Shown here piece by piece: positions 48,755-60,561 of a DNA stretch of 64,000 bases. The stretch is taken from positions 2,586,658 to 2,650,657 of the forward strand of contig NC_034015.1 in the NCBI RefSeq assembly GCF_000346465.2. Reading direction: 5' to 3'. This stretch comes from Prunus persica (Eukaryota; Streptophyta; Magnoliopsida; Rosales; Rosaceae). The position numbers and the translations under genes were made by a program. Numbering within the stretch: position 1 is the stretch's first letter; the number at the start of each line of letters is the position of its first letter. The notes under the pieces are model-generated. The model was not told where the DNA came from and made no database searches. It saw only the letters and a program-made list of their open reading frames with translations.

Positions 48755-49838
48755 TGTTTGTACCCTATTTGGAAAATGGGCCAAAGATGGTTTGTTTTCC
48801 AAATAAAATTACATTAGACCCAAGCCCAATTTCTTTCTTTCATAATACCAATGAAACGGTTTTTTTTTTTTTTTTTTTTCTGGATTTGGGCTGGTAATTA
48901 GTGAAACCCACTCATAAGCCCACGTTACGAAAAGACCCCAGTTTTAAACCATACTAAAGTTAGAAAATGGGTAATTGATACCAGTTGACCCACGTGATGG
49001 TATGAAGAAGGGTTCTGACCATTAAGAATGACTTGACCCCCGCCTCTCTTAGCAAGAAAGCAGACTGGATAATGGACACCAAAACCAAGGGGAACAGTCT
49101 TCTAACTGGTTTTCCAGCTGCAAAAGGACGATAAATCAAAGGGACATCCCTTAAAACCAGCATTTTCATATGAGATATCCTTTCTCCTACCTTTAGATCG
49201 ACTCATGGGGACAGATTAGCAGCTGACTTTGGGCAACACTCAAGTATCATCCTCCAGCTTCCACCACCATCATTAGGGATTTTTGCCTATAAACATAGAG
49301 GCTCGACAGCAGCACAAGAGGACTCTCTCCAAAATCAGACGCAATGTCTTGTAAACACTTAGAGAACAAACTTCAAGATTTTTAAAATAGCCAACTTGCT
49401 GTCTAATAGTTTACTTTCCCGCATTTTTATATTTGAACTTCTTGATATAACTTTTTATTGCTAGATAGACCCAAAATAAGCATTCTAGGTCCAAATAGGG
49501 CTTTATGGCACGAAAACAAGGGTTTATTCGGGCCCAAATCATTCCATTGGGACTGAACTAACTGAATCCTAACCCAATCTAGGGTTATCTAGGGCCCGAA
49601 TTAGGTTTCTAAACCCAATCAAGGGAGCATTGACCTCAACATTGGTTTTGTCCTATTGGCTAGGTACCATCCGTATTTGCCAAGCCATCGACACACAATT
49701 GAAAGAATATTGAAGTCCTCTTAATTGAGGCATAGAAAATAACTCATCCGAGCCAGTACCCCCCTTGGAGTACAATGGCTTGATTAGACGTCCAGAACAA
49801 GCGCAAGTCAATTAAACAAACACTCTACATCACATATA
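48755..49838 (+). repeat. 3' LTR of Tat-2, left part
   Basis: Starts TGTTTGTACCC after a polypurine tract, has a T20-type run at 48861-48879, a TATA-like CCTATAAACATAG at about 49286, and then matches the 5' LTR to about 49725. About 110 further bases up to the chromovirus insertion have no counterpart in the 5' LTR. Confidence 0.75.
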
Positions 49839-49843
49839 CCAGG

Positions 49844-50328
49844 TGACGCAGCACAAGCAACAAATGTTTCAAGCGAAACCTTGAGTAACAAGAAATCTGG
49901 ATTCCACCAGAAATTAAGAGGAATTCTCTTGGGATAATTGTATTAAAATATGAGCTGCCAAAAAAGACAGACAAAAACCTGTCTAAATACGCAACTCTCA
50001 ACCCTTGAACTGCTAGGGGAGTTATTACATTAAAACTAAAAAACAGAATTAATTCGGAGCCTTAACTACGTAACTCCGAAACTGAAAACAGAATTTATTC
50101 GGAGAATTAACTACGAAACTTTGAATGCGGTTTTGGAAGGCTAAACGACCACAGAATGCCAAAATCCATCGTACACACAGCAAAGCTGTGTGTTTGGCTC
50201 GTGGCGTCGTTCCCTTTTCGAAATGGTATCTTGCGTCTTAATCGGAGCTCGGACAACAAATCTGCAAATTCCTGCTACGTCCTTTTTCTAGCTCAACCGC
50301 AATAAAATCTGCCATCTGTTCTACATCA
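49844..50328 (-). repeat. 3' LTR of the chromovirus
   Basis: 485 bp with TGACGCAGC...CTACATCA ends on the plus strand. The last 30 codons or so of the gag-pol frame (stop at 50238) lie in it. Confidence 0.92.
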
Positions 50329-50343
50329 GTCCCCTCCACCTCC
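50329..50343 (-). promoter_or_regulatory. Polypurine tract of the chromovirus
   Basis: GGAGGTGGAGGGGAC on the minus strand, directly before the 3' LTR; it lies inside the gag-pol coding frame. Confidence 0.7.
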
Positions 50344-53300
50344 GAAGAACTCGACCCCGAGTTATAATCTGGATAAAGGACCTCATCTTCACAAAACTCA
50401 TATAAATCTGCAACATTAAAAATATTGGAAATTCCCATAGAATCCGATAACTCAATAACATAGGCATTATCATTGATCCGTTTGAGCACTTTGTAAGGAC
50501 CATATTTTTTTGGTTTAAGCTTGCTATATGTGCCAACTGGAAACCTCTCCTTCCTCATAAATATCATCACAGAATCGCCTTCTTGAAACACTTTAACTCA
50601 CCGATGCCTATCTACAGCAGCTTTGTACTTAGCATTAGTTTGCTCAAGTTTCTGCTTGACTTCATCTCAAACGGCTACTACTTCCTCAGCCAAATTTTTC
50701 ACTGCCACACTGGTTTGCTGGCCTCTAGGCAGTTTCACCAAATCTACAACATGGTTAGGTATAGCAGTATAAACAATGGAAAATGGAGACTTCCCAGTTG
50801 CACTATGGACTGCACTGTTATATGCAAACTCCACCTGCGGTAGTGCATAATCCCATTGTTTTGGCTTCTCTCCACAGACGCTTCGTACCATATTGCCCAA
50901 TGTCCGATTTGTAACCTCAGTCTGGCCATCAGTCTGGGGATGGGCAGTGCTGCTACGATTCAAAGTAGTCCCAAACAGCCTCCACAAAGTGATCCAAAAA
51001 TGGCTCAAGAACTTGGTGTCACGATCTGATGTAATGGATGTAGGAACCCCATGCAAGCGAACAACCTCCCTGAAAAACAGTTTGGCTATATTTGATGCAT
51101 CAACAGTCTTTTTGCAGGCTATGAAATGCGCCATTTTTGAGAACCGATCAACCACCACAAATACAGAGTCCACTCCCCTTTGTGATCGGGGCAAACCGAG
51201 GACAAAATCCATAGCAAGATCCTGCCAAATATCGTTAGGAACTGGTAATGGCATATATAATCCAGTGTTTTGTACCTGCCCCTTTGAAGTTTGACAAGTG
51301 TAGCACTTGCGCACAATAGTTCCAACATCTCGTTTGAGCTGTGGCCAGTAAAATCTCTCCTCCATCCCTGCAATTGTTTTATCACGACCTAGGTGGCCAC
51401 TCAACCCTCCACCATGCAAGTCCCGAATGAGCTTCTCCCTTAAAGAGGAAACTGGAATACACAATTGGTTGCCTTTGAACAAATAACCTTCATTAAGAAA
51501 GTAATCTGCCATCGACTCTTGATTGGTGCACTTAGTCCAAATTTCCCGGAAATCATCATCACCTTCATATAATTCCTTCAGACATTCAAACCCCACAACT
51601 TCTTGAGTCAGCGTGACTAACAATGAAGCTCTTCTACTCAGCGCATCCCCCACACGATTTGTCTTGCCAGAAGTATACTTGATAACGAACGAAAACTTCT
51701 GCAAAAAGGTCACCCATCTAGCATGCATTTTATCAATATTTTTCTGGCTGTTAATATACTTCAACGCTTGATGATCTGTAAACAGAACAAATTCCTTCTG
51801 GATAAGATAGTGCTCCCATTGCTTCAAAGCTCGAACAACCGCATAGAACTCTTGGTCATAAGTACTCCACTTTTGACGTGTTTCGCTCAACTTTTCAGAG
51901 AAGAACGCAACTGGCCGCTTGTCTTGTGAAAGCACAGCTCCGACTCCCACACCGCTGGCATCACATTCAACTTCGAAAACTTTCTCAAAGTTTGGAAGGG
52001 CTAGAACTGGCGCAGTGCAAAGCTTTTCTTTTATATCTGCAAAGCTTCTCTCTTGCTCCTCTCCTTAGCTGAACCGATCCTTCTTCAAACACTCTGTGAT
52101 AGGTGCAGCGATGGAGCTGAAATGCCTCACAAATCTTCTGTAAAAGGTGGCCAAACCATGGAAACTTCGAACTTTAGAAACTGTTTTTGGAGCTGGCCCG
52201 TCAAGGATTGCCTTGATCTTCTCGTCATCTACCTGGATACCATTCTCACCAACAACAAAACCCAAGAACAGTAGCTTATTTGTGCAGAAAGTACATTTTT
52301 TTAGGTTCACATATAGTTTATTTTCTCTCAAAACATCTAAAACTTGTCTCAAATGCACAAGATGTTCCTCTTTTGTGGTACTGTAAATTAAAATGTCATC
52401 GAAATAAACTACGACAAAAGAGCCAATAAATGGTCGAAGAACCTGATTCATGAGTCTCATGAAAGTGCTAGGCGCATTTGACAATCTGAATGGCATCACC
52501 AACCATTCAAATAATCCGTCCTTGCTCTTGAACGCTGTTTTCCATTCGTCTCCAGGTCTGATGCGAATCTGGTGGTAACCGCTTCGCAAATCTATCTTGG
52601 AAAACACCCTTGAGCCGTTAAGAACATCCAGCATATCCTCCAACCGTGGAATGGGAAACCTGTACTTGACTGTTATCTTGTTGATTGCTCGGCTATCAAC
52701 ACACATTCGCCAAGTCTTGTCTTTCTTCGGAACCAGCAAAATGGGAACTGCGCAGGGACTCAAACTCTCCCTGATAAATCCCTTCTGCAGTAATTCTTCA
52801 ATCTGCTCTCTTAGGATGTCATTCTCCTTGGGGCTCATCCGATAATGCGGCAGATTCGGAAGGCTAGCTCCAGGCACCAAGTCAATTCGGTGTTGTATGT
52901 CCCGCATAGGTGGCAGCTCGTTCAACAATTTTTCAGAGAGTAGTTCCTGAAACTGTGACAAAATCTGCTGCACGTCTTGTGGAATGTCACTTTCTACTCT
53001 GCCAAGCTTCAACAACCCCTTCAACACCAAGGGACAAAAATACTCCGCCTCTTTGACAGCCTCGTTCAACTCCTACTCGCTGCTAATTAGGGTTAGGAAA
53101 CTAGAACTCCCCGTCTTGGGCTCAACAGATTGTTTTGAGGGCTTTGTAGTTGCCATTGCAATTTTTCGGTTGTTCCAAGAAAACAGAATTACATTATCTC
53201 GTCCCTTGTAAATCGCATCCACATCAAATTGCCAAGGTCGCCCTAATAAAATATGGCATGCATCCATGTCAATAACGTCACATAATACATCATCGCTGTA

Positions 53301-54844
53301 ATGCTTACCAATGGACAGTGGCACACGGCAAGTCTCAGCAACACGAACCGAAGGGCCTTTTTTAACCCAACCTAGTGAGTAAGGGCTGACATGTGGCTCC
53401 GTTGATAGCTGCAAATGCTCCACCAATTTCTTTGACACGAAATTCTCGCAACTTCCATTGTCGACGATCACATCACACACTTTGTTTTTGATTGAGCAGA
53501 GGGAACAAAAAATACTATGACGCTGCCCTTCCTCCTTTGGTGCCAAAAGAACTCTCTGCAAAACCAAGGTAATCCTCTCCATTCCTTCCTCAATTGCAAA
53601 TTCAGCCCCTGCATAATCATCTTCCCCGAGTTCCTCTTTTTCCTCATCTTCATCGACCTCCTCGATAAAGTTAGCCTGCTTCCGCTCTGGACAAACATTA
53701 GAACGATGCCCTGGTTTTTGGCAACGGTAACATATGTCTGTCATGGGCTTAGCATACGAATTCTGGGATTGGTTTCGGGACTGCCCTCTGTTGAAAGTCC
53801 GGCTGCTGCTTTCGTTAAAGTTTTTGTTTTGGACAGTTGTCGCTGGTTTCGTTATTCCTCCAAGTTGTTGCTGCTCTTTCCCCTTATCTCTGGAACCAAT
53901 AGAAGCACCAGTAGCATATTCAGAGGCTTCTGTCCTGTTCCTGTGGAAGTTGGGCTGGCGCTTCTCCTTCTCCAACAGTTCAGCTTTCATCGCCATGTTA
54001 ATTGCCTCTTGCAATGTCCATATATTCTGCATACCAATTTTTTCTTGGATGGAAATCTTCAGGCCATTGTTATACCTCGCGACCTTTTGATTGTCTGTCT
54101 CGGTCAAATGGTTTCGCTCTACCAAACGCATGAATTCTTCGGTATATTCAGAAACCGAACGGTTGCCTTGCGCACAATCTAGATACATACGGTATAGAAT
54201 CTGCTCATAATCTGTGGGCAAGAATCGTTCCATCATAAGCGACTTCATCTTCCGCCATGTACGAACTCCCTGCTTTCCTTGCCTCTGCCTTGAATTTTGC
54301 AATTGATCCCACCATACAGCTGCTGTAGCTTTTAGACGGAAAGCTACCATCTTCACCATCTTATGCTCAGGAACCTCCATAATGTCGAAAAACCTCTCCA
54401 CTTCTACAAGCCAATCCAAGAAGTCTTCAATCTTCAGATTTCCCCAAAAGTTAGGGATTTCGGCTTTAATCCGATAATCGCCAAAATTTTCGTAATTACG
54501 ATTACGACGATTATTAGCCGGTGGTGGTGGTTCCTCATGTTCTTCTTCTGACTCTGACTCGCTATCCGGAATATGTTGCCTCCTATTATCTCTTCTCTCG
54601 CCATCTCTACCTTCTCTTCGATTGTCCTCCCTGCCTTCTCTTCTTTCGTCATCTCTGCCACCTCTTCTATTGTTGCCACCAAGAGCTTGCAACAACAATT
54701 CTCGCATCTCCCCAAATTGGTTGGTTAGGTTGTCGATCCGTTGGTTTTGAGCATCCAGATCCGCTCGGGTAATTGGGGCTGGGACATCAGCTTCTCGATC
54801 ACCCATGATAAGACAAGACAAGAATACCGAGACGAGAGAGACCC

Positions 54845-54856
54845 GCTCTGATACCA
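54845..54856 (-). promoter_or_regulatory. Primer binding site, initiator-Met tRNA type
   Basis: TGGTATCAGAGC on the minus strand, two bases inside the 5' LTR end, complementary to the 3' end of plant initiator tRNA-Met. Confidence 0.92.
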
Positions 54857-54858
54857 CT

Positions 54859-55344
54859 TGATGCAGCACAAGCAACAATGGTTTCAAGCGAAACCTTGAG
54901 TAACAAGAAATCTAGATTCCACCAGAAATTAAGAGGAATTCTCTTGGGATAATTGTATTAAAATCTGAGCTGCCAAAAACGACAGACAAAAACCTGTCAA
55001 AATATGCAACTCTCAACCCTTGAACTGCTAGGGGAGTTATTACATTAAAACTGAAAAACAGAATTAATTCGGAGCCTTAACTACGTAACTCCGAAACTGA
55101 AAACAGAATTTATTCGGAGAATTAACTACGAAACTTTGAATGCGGTTTTGGAAGGCCAAACGACCTCAGAATGCCAAAATCCATCGTACGTCACAGCAAA
55201 GCTGTGGGTTTGGCTCGTGGCGTCGTTCCCTTTCCGAAATGGTATTTTGCGTCCTAATCGGAGCTCGGACAACAAATCTGCAAATTCCTGCTACGTCCTT
55301 TTTCTAGCTCAACCGCGATAAAATCTACCATCTGTTCTACATCA
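54859..55344 (-). repeat. 5' LTR of the chromovirus
   Basis: 486 bp with TGATGCAGC...CTACATCA ends on the plus strand, near-identical to 49844-50328. Confidence 0.92.
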
Positions 55345-55593
55345 CCAGGTCTATTGGGCTGGTATCATCCCCAATAGTGGCATGCCTACATAACCTACTA
55401 TTGGGTCAGAAGAAGCAAGCCATCAGGGCCTAGCCTGTGCTCGCCCGCTCTCCTCAACCTTACCCACCTTTCAATTTTGTCCTAAATTGAACAAGTCCTC
55501 TCGCGAGCCAGAAATCCAATCGGGGCACTGGTGTTGACTCGACTTCTTCCTATTCCCCGCTCCATTTTGGAAATAGGTCGATCTGGGAAAGGA
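55345..55593 (+). repeat. 3' LTR of Tat-2, right part
   Basis: Resumes after the chromovirus at TCTATTGGGCTGGT and matches 34815-35055 to the GGGAAAGGA end. Confidence 0.8.
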
Positions 55594-57089
55594 ATAAAAA
55601 AGGAACCAACAACAGTCTAATATAATAATCTTCCCCATCACAAATTCAAAACAAAATACAACATAAAGCCACCGTCATCATAAAGGGGACGAGAACTGCA
55701 CCATCAGGACCACAACGAAGGGGATACACACCCACCATACAAGTCAGCACTGCTGCACATAGAGACTCACCGATCTTCCGCCAATAGGAGAACTTCCCTG
55801 AAAAGCATAAACACATCAGCACTAAAACATTCTTCCATAGATTGTCTTCTCCATCACACCCGAATCCAACATTGCACCTAAGAGAAAACAACAACCAATC
55901 ACAACACCAAGGTATATACCAAAATACGTACACCAATGGACTAGAGAACATTGGTGCAAGCACCATAGCAAGAACCTTAGCAAAAGCTCTAAACACACTC
56001 CGATAATAGCGCTGCAAAGCGCTTATAGTTATAGTTGTAGTATTCCAATGGAGAGTCCAAATCCGAACACGAGAAGGCAAAAATAGGAGATGTTGGGTCA
56101 AATTGGCAAAAAACAGGGTGCACAACGGTATGAGACATTTAATCTCAACACAGAGCACAAGGCTCAAGCAATCACCACAGTAGGGAGAAGCAACCAACTC
56201 TTAGAGAGAGCCACGAGGGCAACCAAACATGCTCATATCCGAAAAAACAAAAATAAAATAAAATAAAATAAAAACAAAAAATTGAAAAATCGAGAATCAC
56301 TCTGCAAAATCATAGCAAAACCCCCAAAGAGGTGGAAGAGAAAGGAAAAGGCAGGAAAAGGGGGATGAGGGAGAAAACAAGAAAAGAAAGGTGGAAGATG
56401 AGGAAAGAAAGAGAAAAAAAAACTCGAAAAACATTGAGGGAGAGAACAGAAAAAGAGAAAAAGGAAGGGGGAGAGGGAACCAGAAAAGGAAAGAAAAGAG
56501 GAAAAGGAGGAAGGGAAAAAGAAGAAAAAAACCAGGAAAAGTGAAGATAAAGAGGGAGAAAGGGGGAGAGGGAAAGAGGGAGTGAAAGGAGGGGAGGGGA
56601 GGAGGGTCAGTGACCACTTCCTCCCAGCGGCACAAGAAGAGAAGGGGGCTAGGGTTGGGAGAAAAATCGTAGAGCAAGAAAACTGATGTTATCTTAGAGT
56701 ATCTACAGAAGAGATGTTAGGAGGACTAATAATGCACAAATGGTTAGCTTGCTTTGGCCAAAAAAAAAAAAACTGTTAGCTTGCGATCTAGAATAGGTGA
56801 AAGAAACAATTTTGCAAACACAAATTTCATTTGAAAAATTTACAGGAAATTATCATCTATTAAACACGCTACTGAAAGGATGTTACGTCTTACTGCATGT
56901 ACATATAATATGCTTGATAAAATTAAAGTACTATTCTTATGAAATTCCTTGCTTTAACTATTCCCACCGCCTGAGCTACAGAGCGAAGTAAATCTTCCAT
57001 CACGTAGCTTCTTTCTTTCCTTGAACCCCTGAAACAAAATTCCAAATGTGATTCATTAGTCACTCCAAAGTCAAGACACATTAAGAATT
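55594..57089. other. Low-complexity and repeat-like DNA 3' of the FRIGIDA-like gene
   Basis: A Cys/Leu-rich open frame on the minus strand (55646-56197, 183 codons) has no recognised domain and is probably chance. 56330-56640 is an almost pure purine tract on the plus strand, a pyrimidine tract on the other. The region might be the 5' part of an old LINE, but no ORF supports it. Confidence 0.45.
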
Positions 57090-57207
57090 TCAACTATCAG
57101 CTAAATAGATAACCTTTATCCACAAGGGACTTGACGCAGATGATTTTGTCATATCTAATTTCTTTTTCCCCGATGAGTATTTCTGACAGTTGCAGCTCCA
57201 ATGTCCT

Positions 57208-57255
57208 AACTCGCCGCAATGGAAACAATTTCCTTTGGAAATGTCTCTGTAGCTG
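57208..57255 (-). other. CCHC zinc knuckle coding segment in exon 4
   Basis: CX2CX4HX4C spacing with CFHCGELGHWSCNC. Typical of retroviral-type nucleocapsids and of RNA-binding plant proteins, unusual at the end of a FRIGIDA-like protein. In frame with exon 4, no splice signal between. Confidence 0.75.
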
Positions 57256-58971
57256 GCACCCATGCCGAATTGCCCAGGGCGTCCATTGTTTTCATACGGC
57301 AAAGAGGATGAACTTGGCTGAGGATATCCAAAGGTGGGAGTTGGCAATGCATATGGTGTAGCAGCTGCTACTGTTGTCAGCTTACATTTACCTTTAGGAT
57401 GTTGTGGTTGAAACTTGGGAGCAAAAGCGTCAAAACTACGTTTCTTCCCTTTTTTCTGCTGTTGTTCAACCTTGGGGGCATGACAACGTTTGTAGTTCTC
57501 CTTTAGTTTTTGCAGCTTAGTTATTTCTACTTCAATGTCCCTGGATGGGTGTTCAGACTCGAGGTTGTAGTCTTTGATACATTGAATCACATCTAATACA
57601 TCAACTATTTGATTGTCTGCAATGTTATCCTGTGATCAAAATTAATCAAGCCTGAAAAGAAAGATGTATAATTATATTGAGGAGTGCCCTAGCTAGATTT
57701 AACCATTTAAGAATCAGATATTGCATGTGCAAAGAAGAGCTAAGGTACCTTTTCATCAAGTGATTTCCTTTTCATGTACTTTTTCCAGGAATGCTTCTGT
57801 ATATCGTCCACGTATTCTTTTAAGAGTGGTACCGGGGAAAACTTGTCCATTAAATTGAAGGTGTAAATGCATCTAACAACCTCAATCAGTTGCTTCCTCT
57901 CAATAAGATTTGCAATAACATCCGCTAAATGTAAAACAACATTGAAGGATTTTCATCAATCTAATTCAGAAAAGCTTAACCACCCAAACTTTAAACAGAG
58001 TAATGTTACCAATGCATTAACTAACAGCTGGGCATATAAAAGAACAAACTAGAACACAATAATTATGGAAGGAAAACACAGCGTACCAGTGAGGCAAAAC
58101 ATGAACCGGAACTTGAAACCTTCACTTCCAATATATAAAAGATCCCAACACAATTAATCTGCAAATACTTTCTTACTAATTAACTTCATTGTACATTTTC
58201 CTAATAAGGTTTACTGACTTAACTTCATTGTACATTTTTGTAATACCTTATCCTGTATCAATAAAAGTTATCTTAGGTTTCTCAATCACCTTCAAGCCAT
58301 TTGCTAATATTTGACCCATTAATTCTTGAAGGAATATAAAACCAAGCTAGGAATAACTATCATCCACCCCAAGGGGGGCAAGAATCTTGGACACTCTTAG
58401 TTACTAACATCTATTGCCAAAATACTCTAAATTGCATAAAGAAGTTAAATAGCATATTAAAAAATAAATAAGAGCAATGGTAAGTGGAACACAAACCAAT
58501 ATCAAAGCTCATTTTCAGAAAATTACCAGTGATCTTATCTCCAAAACCAAATCCCCGATAATATTCGAGAAGCTGTTTATCCCGAGAAATCATCCCAAGA
58601 TGCTTTACAAACCCATCCCCATTTAACGCAGAAGGCAATGCATTTGTAGCAATCTGCAAAGTTTCATTCTGTGTGAAATGACTCCTACTCAAATGCTCAT
58701 TTGGAACCCCCTGCAAATTCCTAGCATTTGTGGTGGCAGTTAGTTGAAGATTTGGAGAAGAAAAGGTTGCTGCATTCTCACCCAGTGAAGATTCTGGTTT
58801 CTCTGTTTTGATAGTGGAGCAACTGATGCCACTCGCTTTACAATTGTAAAAGACAAGGAAAAGGTGATAGATAGGTTAGTGAGTGATTAATTCTCAATTT
58901 AATTTCTGACCAAAAAAAAAAAAAATTCTCAATTTAACATATCACAAGATAGCATTACAGGAAACTTGTGC

Positions 58972-59485
58972 TTTGATTCAAGTGGTAAGGTGTGGGGTGA
59001 GGGTGTGATGTAGGATATGGGTGAATTGGGTATTTAGGTAGTTTAGCAGAAGCAAAAACAATGGAAAACAGAAAATAGAACAAAAGAGATAGGTCTAGAA
59101 TCACTCTAGAGGTTTGGCTTCACACCAAGTAGTCTCCAATCTCTGGAAATAAGCTTTTCTTTATATCTCAACAACTCAACTCCATAATGAATTACATAGA
59201 CGGGTATTTATAATAATCTAACCATAGAGTGAAAAGGAAAATTAAACTTACCCTAGGAAAGAAATCCTAATCCAAATAAAATAGGAAACTTAGAAATCCT
59301 ACTGAAATCTGGAAAAACTAAAAATCCTAATGAAATCTGGAAAACTTAGAGAACCTAGGAACTAACAAATAAATTAGAAAACTAATTAATAATTCCCTCT
59401 TCCATCTCTTTCGTTTGTAAACCCCAATGGGTTTGGCAATGATGTCCTCATCAGGGTGCACATAGCTATTATATTCAAATCTTAC
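58972..59485 (+). mobile_element. tRNA-SINE-like insert split by a solo LTR
   Basis: GATTCAAGTGGTAAGG (about 58976) resembles a pol III A box and TATTCAAATCTTACC (about 59473) a B box. Once the 448-bp LTR and one duplication are removed, the boxes lie close to tRNA spacing. No clear tail or flanking duplication. Confidence 0.35.
59006..59453 (-). mobile_element. 448-bp solo LTR in FRL intron 1 (TSD GGGTG)
   Basis: Ends TGATG...CATCA, flanked by GGGTG at 59001-59005 and 59454-59458. On the minus strand there is a TATA-like TTATAAATACCC at about 59200, which sets the orientation. No coding sequence. Confidence 0.8.
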
Positions 59486-60160
59486 CAAGGAAAGCTGGAG
59501 ACAAATGAGAAAAATAAAAATGAAGGCTTGGTTGTATATGCCAAATCAGCATGTGCTAGTGAGCAAAATTGGAGGATATGGTATCTCCATAGTTTGCACT
59601 AACAAGATCTAAGATCAAATGGCACCAAAAGAAGAGTATACGTGGCACTGTTTTTGGTCGAAAATATGTCCAGTAGGATTCTTACGATATAAATGAGAAA
59701 AGAACATGCAACAAGAGATGCATAGCACAATTTAAAAAAGGGAGAAATTAAACTGTTCACTATTTTCAAGCCAGCAAAAAGGAGAACGCATTAACTTCTT
59801 GAAAAGTAAAAATAAAAAACTGTTTACAATATAAATATTTCTTAAATATTTTCATCATTGCTTGCAATGACTTCTCAAAGTACATAAAGAATACAGAATG
59901 TAACCAATGCTACTCCATATTGCAAGAACTATAAACATTGAATTTTTCCTGTTCTCGTCTTTTTTTCTTCTTCTGAAAAGAAGCTCCCTTAAGGCACCGC
60001 ATTACCATTTTAGAACTTTTATTTGTGACATCAATGTTATAAGACAAAATAAAAGAGATTCACAGGCCTATGACCCTATCCCTTCCCATAATATGTATAG
60101 TGCATCAACTGCTGCTGACATAGATTTCTACTTATTAGCTCAAAAAGGATAAGAAATATA

Positions 60161-60426
60161 TATATTTTTTTAAAGGAAATGAAATTTATTGCCGAAGACA
60201 AGAGAGAACATGAAAGGAAAGTGGCTAAGGAAGCCACAGGGCCCAAGGGCCAACAAAGCGAGCGAAAAAGACAACAAACTACAAGAATCTAGGCTGTAGG
60301 AAACAGCAGGCAGCAGAGGAACCACAAGCTACACTAACCACATGCTACACAATTGCAGCATTCCAATCTAATAAAATGAAACTTCAACTTGAATACATAA
60401 ATTCAGAGGTCGTAGATGCCCGTAGC
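60161..60426 (-). mobile_element. 5'-truncated LINE in FRL intron 1 (11-bp TSD)
   Basis: 266 bp flanked by an 11-bp direct repeat TAAGAAATATA (60150-60160 and 60427-60437). Minus-strand reading ends CAATAAATTTCATTTCCTTT plus an A-rich tail, the usual end of plant L1-type LINEs. No ORF. Confidence 0.8.
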
Positions 60427-60512
60427 TAAGAAATATAATAAATAACCCATATGACTCTTCAAGTGTAGAGAATTTCATTAGAAATCAATTTAATATTTTT
60501 ATGTACACATTC

Positions 60513-60518
<6 letters not shown>

Positions 60519-60557
<39 letters not shown>
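60519..60557. repeat. (GA)n microsatellite in FRL intron 1
   Basis: About 19 GA units close to the exon 1 donor at 60641; an extended coding-like frame through it is intronic. Confidence 0.95.

Positions 60558-60561
<4 letters not shown>

Larger units (their letters stand above)
50238..54887 (-). pseudogene. Chromovirus gag-pol, single frame with three stops
   Basis: 1550 codons in one frame. Order: Gag (to about 53800) with the zinc knuckle CYRCQKPGHRSNVC; protease with DNGSCENFVS at about 53460; RT (52100-53070) with the catalytic loop [11 protein letters not shown]; RNase H ([10 protein letters not shown]); integrase with [25 protein letters not shown] and the DRFSKMAHF and SDRDTKF blocks; then a C-terminal [19 protein letters not shown] region and an acidic tail. 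Only three stops interrupt it: TAG at 53073-53075, TAA at 52065-52067, TGA at 50667-50669. I see no frameshift. A canonical chromodomain is not evident; the tail is CRM-like. It looks recently inactivated; each stop could be a single base change. The first usable ATG after a leader is MGDREADVP (about 54806). Confidence 0.9.
49844..55344 (-). mobile_element. Complete chromovirus-type Ty3/gypsy element (TSD CCAGG)
   Basis: 5501 bp, minus strand, flanked by CCAGG on both sides (49839-49843 and 55345-55349). The LTRs (49844-50328 and 54859-55344) differ at about 18-20 positions by eye, roughly 4%. The primer site next to the 5' LTR is the initiator-Met type. One gag-pol frame fills the interior and runs into the 3' LTR. 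This single-ORF layout, with the end of the protein encoded in the LTR, is known from CRM-type (centromeric) chromoviruses; that lineage call is inference. It sits in the 3' LTR of Tat-2. Confidence 0.92.
34070..55593 (+). mobile_element. Non-autonomous Tat/Ogre-like element Tat-2 with two antisense ORFs
   Basis: Direct repeats at its ends (34070-35055 and 48755-55593, the latter split by a nested element) share long blocks, including the TCTAGGGCCCGAATTAGGTT region and the terminal GGTCGATCTGGGAAAGGA. Inside on the plus strand are gag and protease only; no RT, RNase H or integrase was found. The space between protease and 3' LTR holds two antisense plant-mobile-domain ORFs. Later insertions: a MITE and a 1.8-kb LTR-like unit in gag, and a chromovirus in the 3' LTR. 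Its 5' LTR lacks the U3 start, so no target duplication can be checked. Confidence 0.75.

Noticed and set aside
53517..54182. 221-codon plus-strand frame over the chromovirus gag
   Set aside because: Shadow of the well-supported minus-strand gag frame.
55646..56197. 183-codon Cys/Leu-rich frame as a membrane protein gene
   Set aside because: No domain, irregular composition and no splice or promoter context; the region looks like repeat or untranslated DNA.
56297..56677. Phe/Leu/Ser/Pro-rich frame
   Set aside because: Translation of a long pyrimidine tract.
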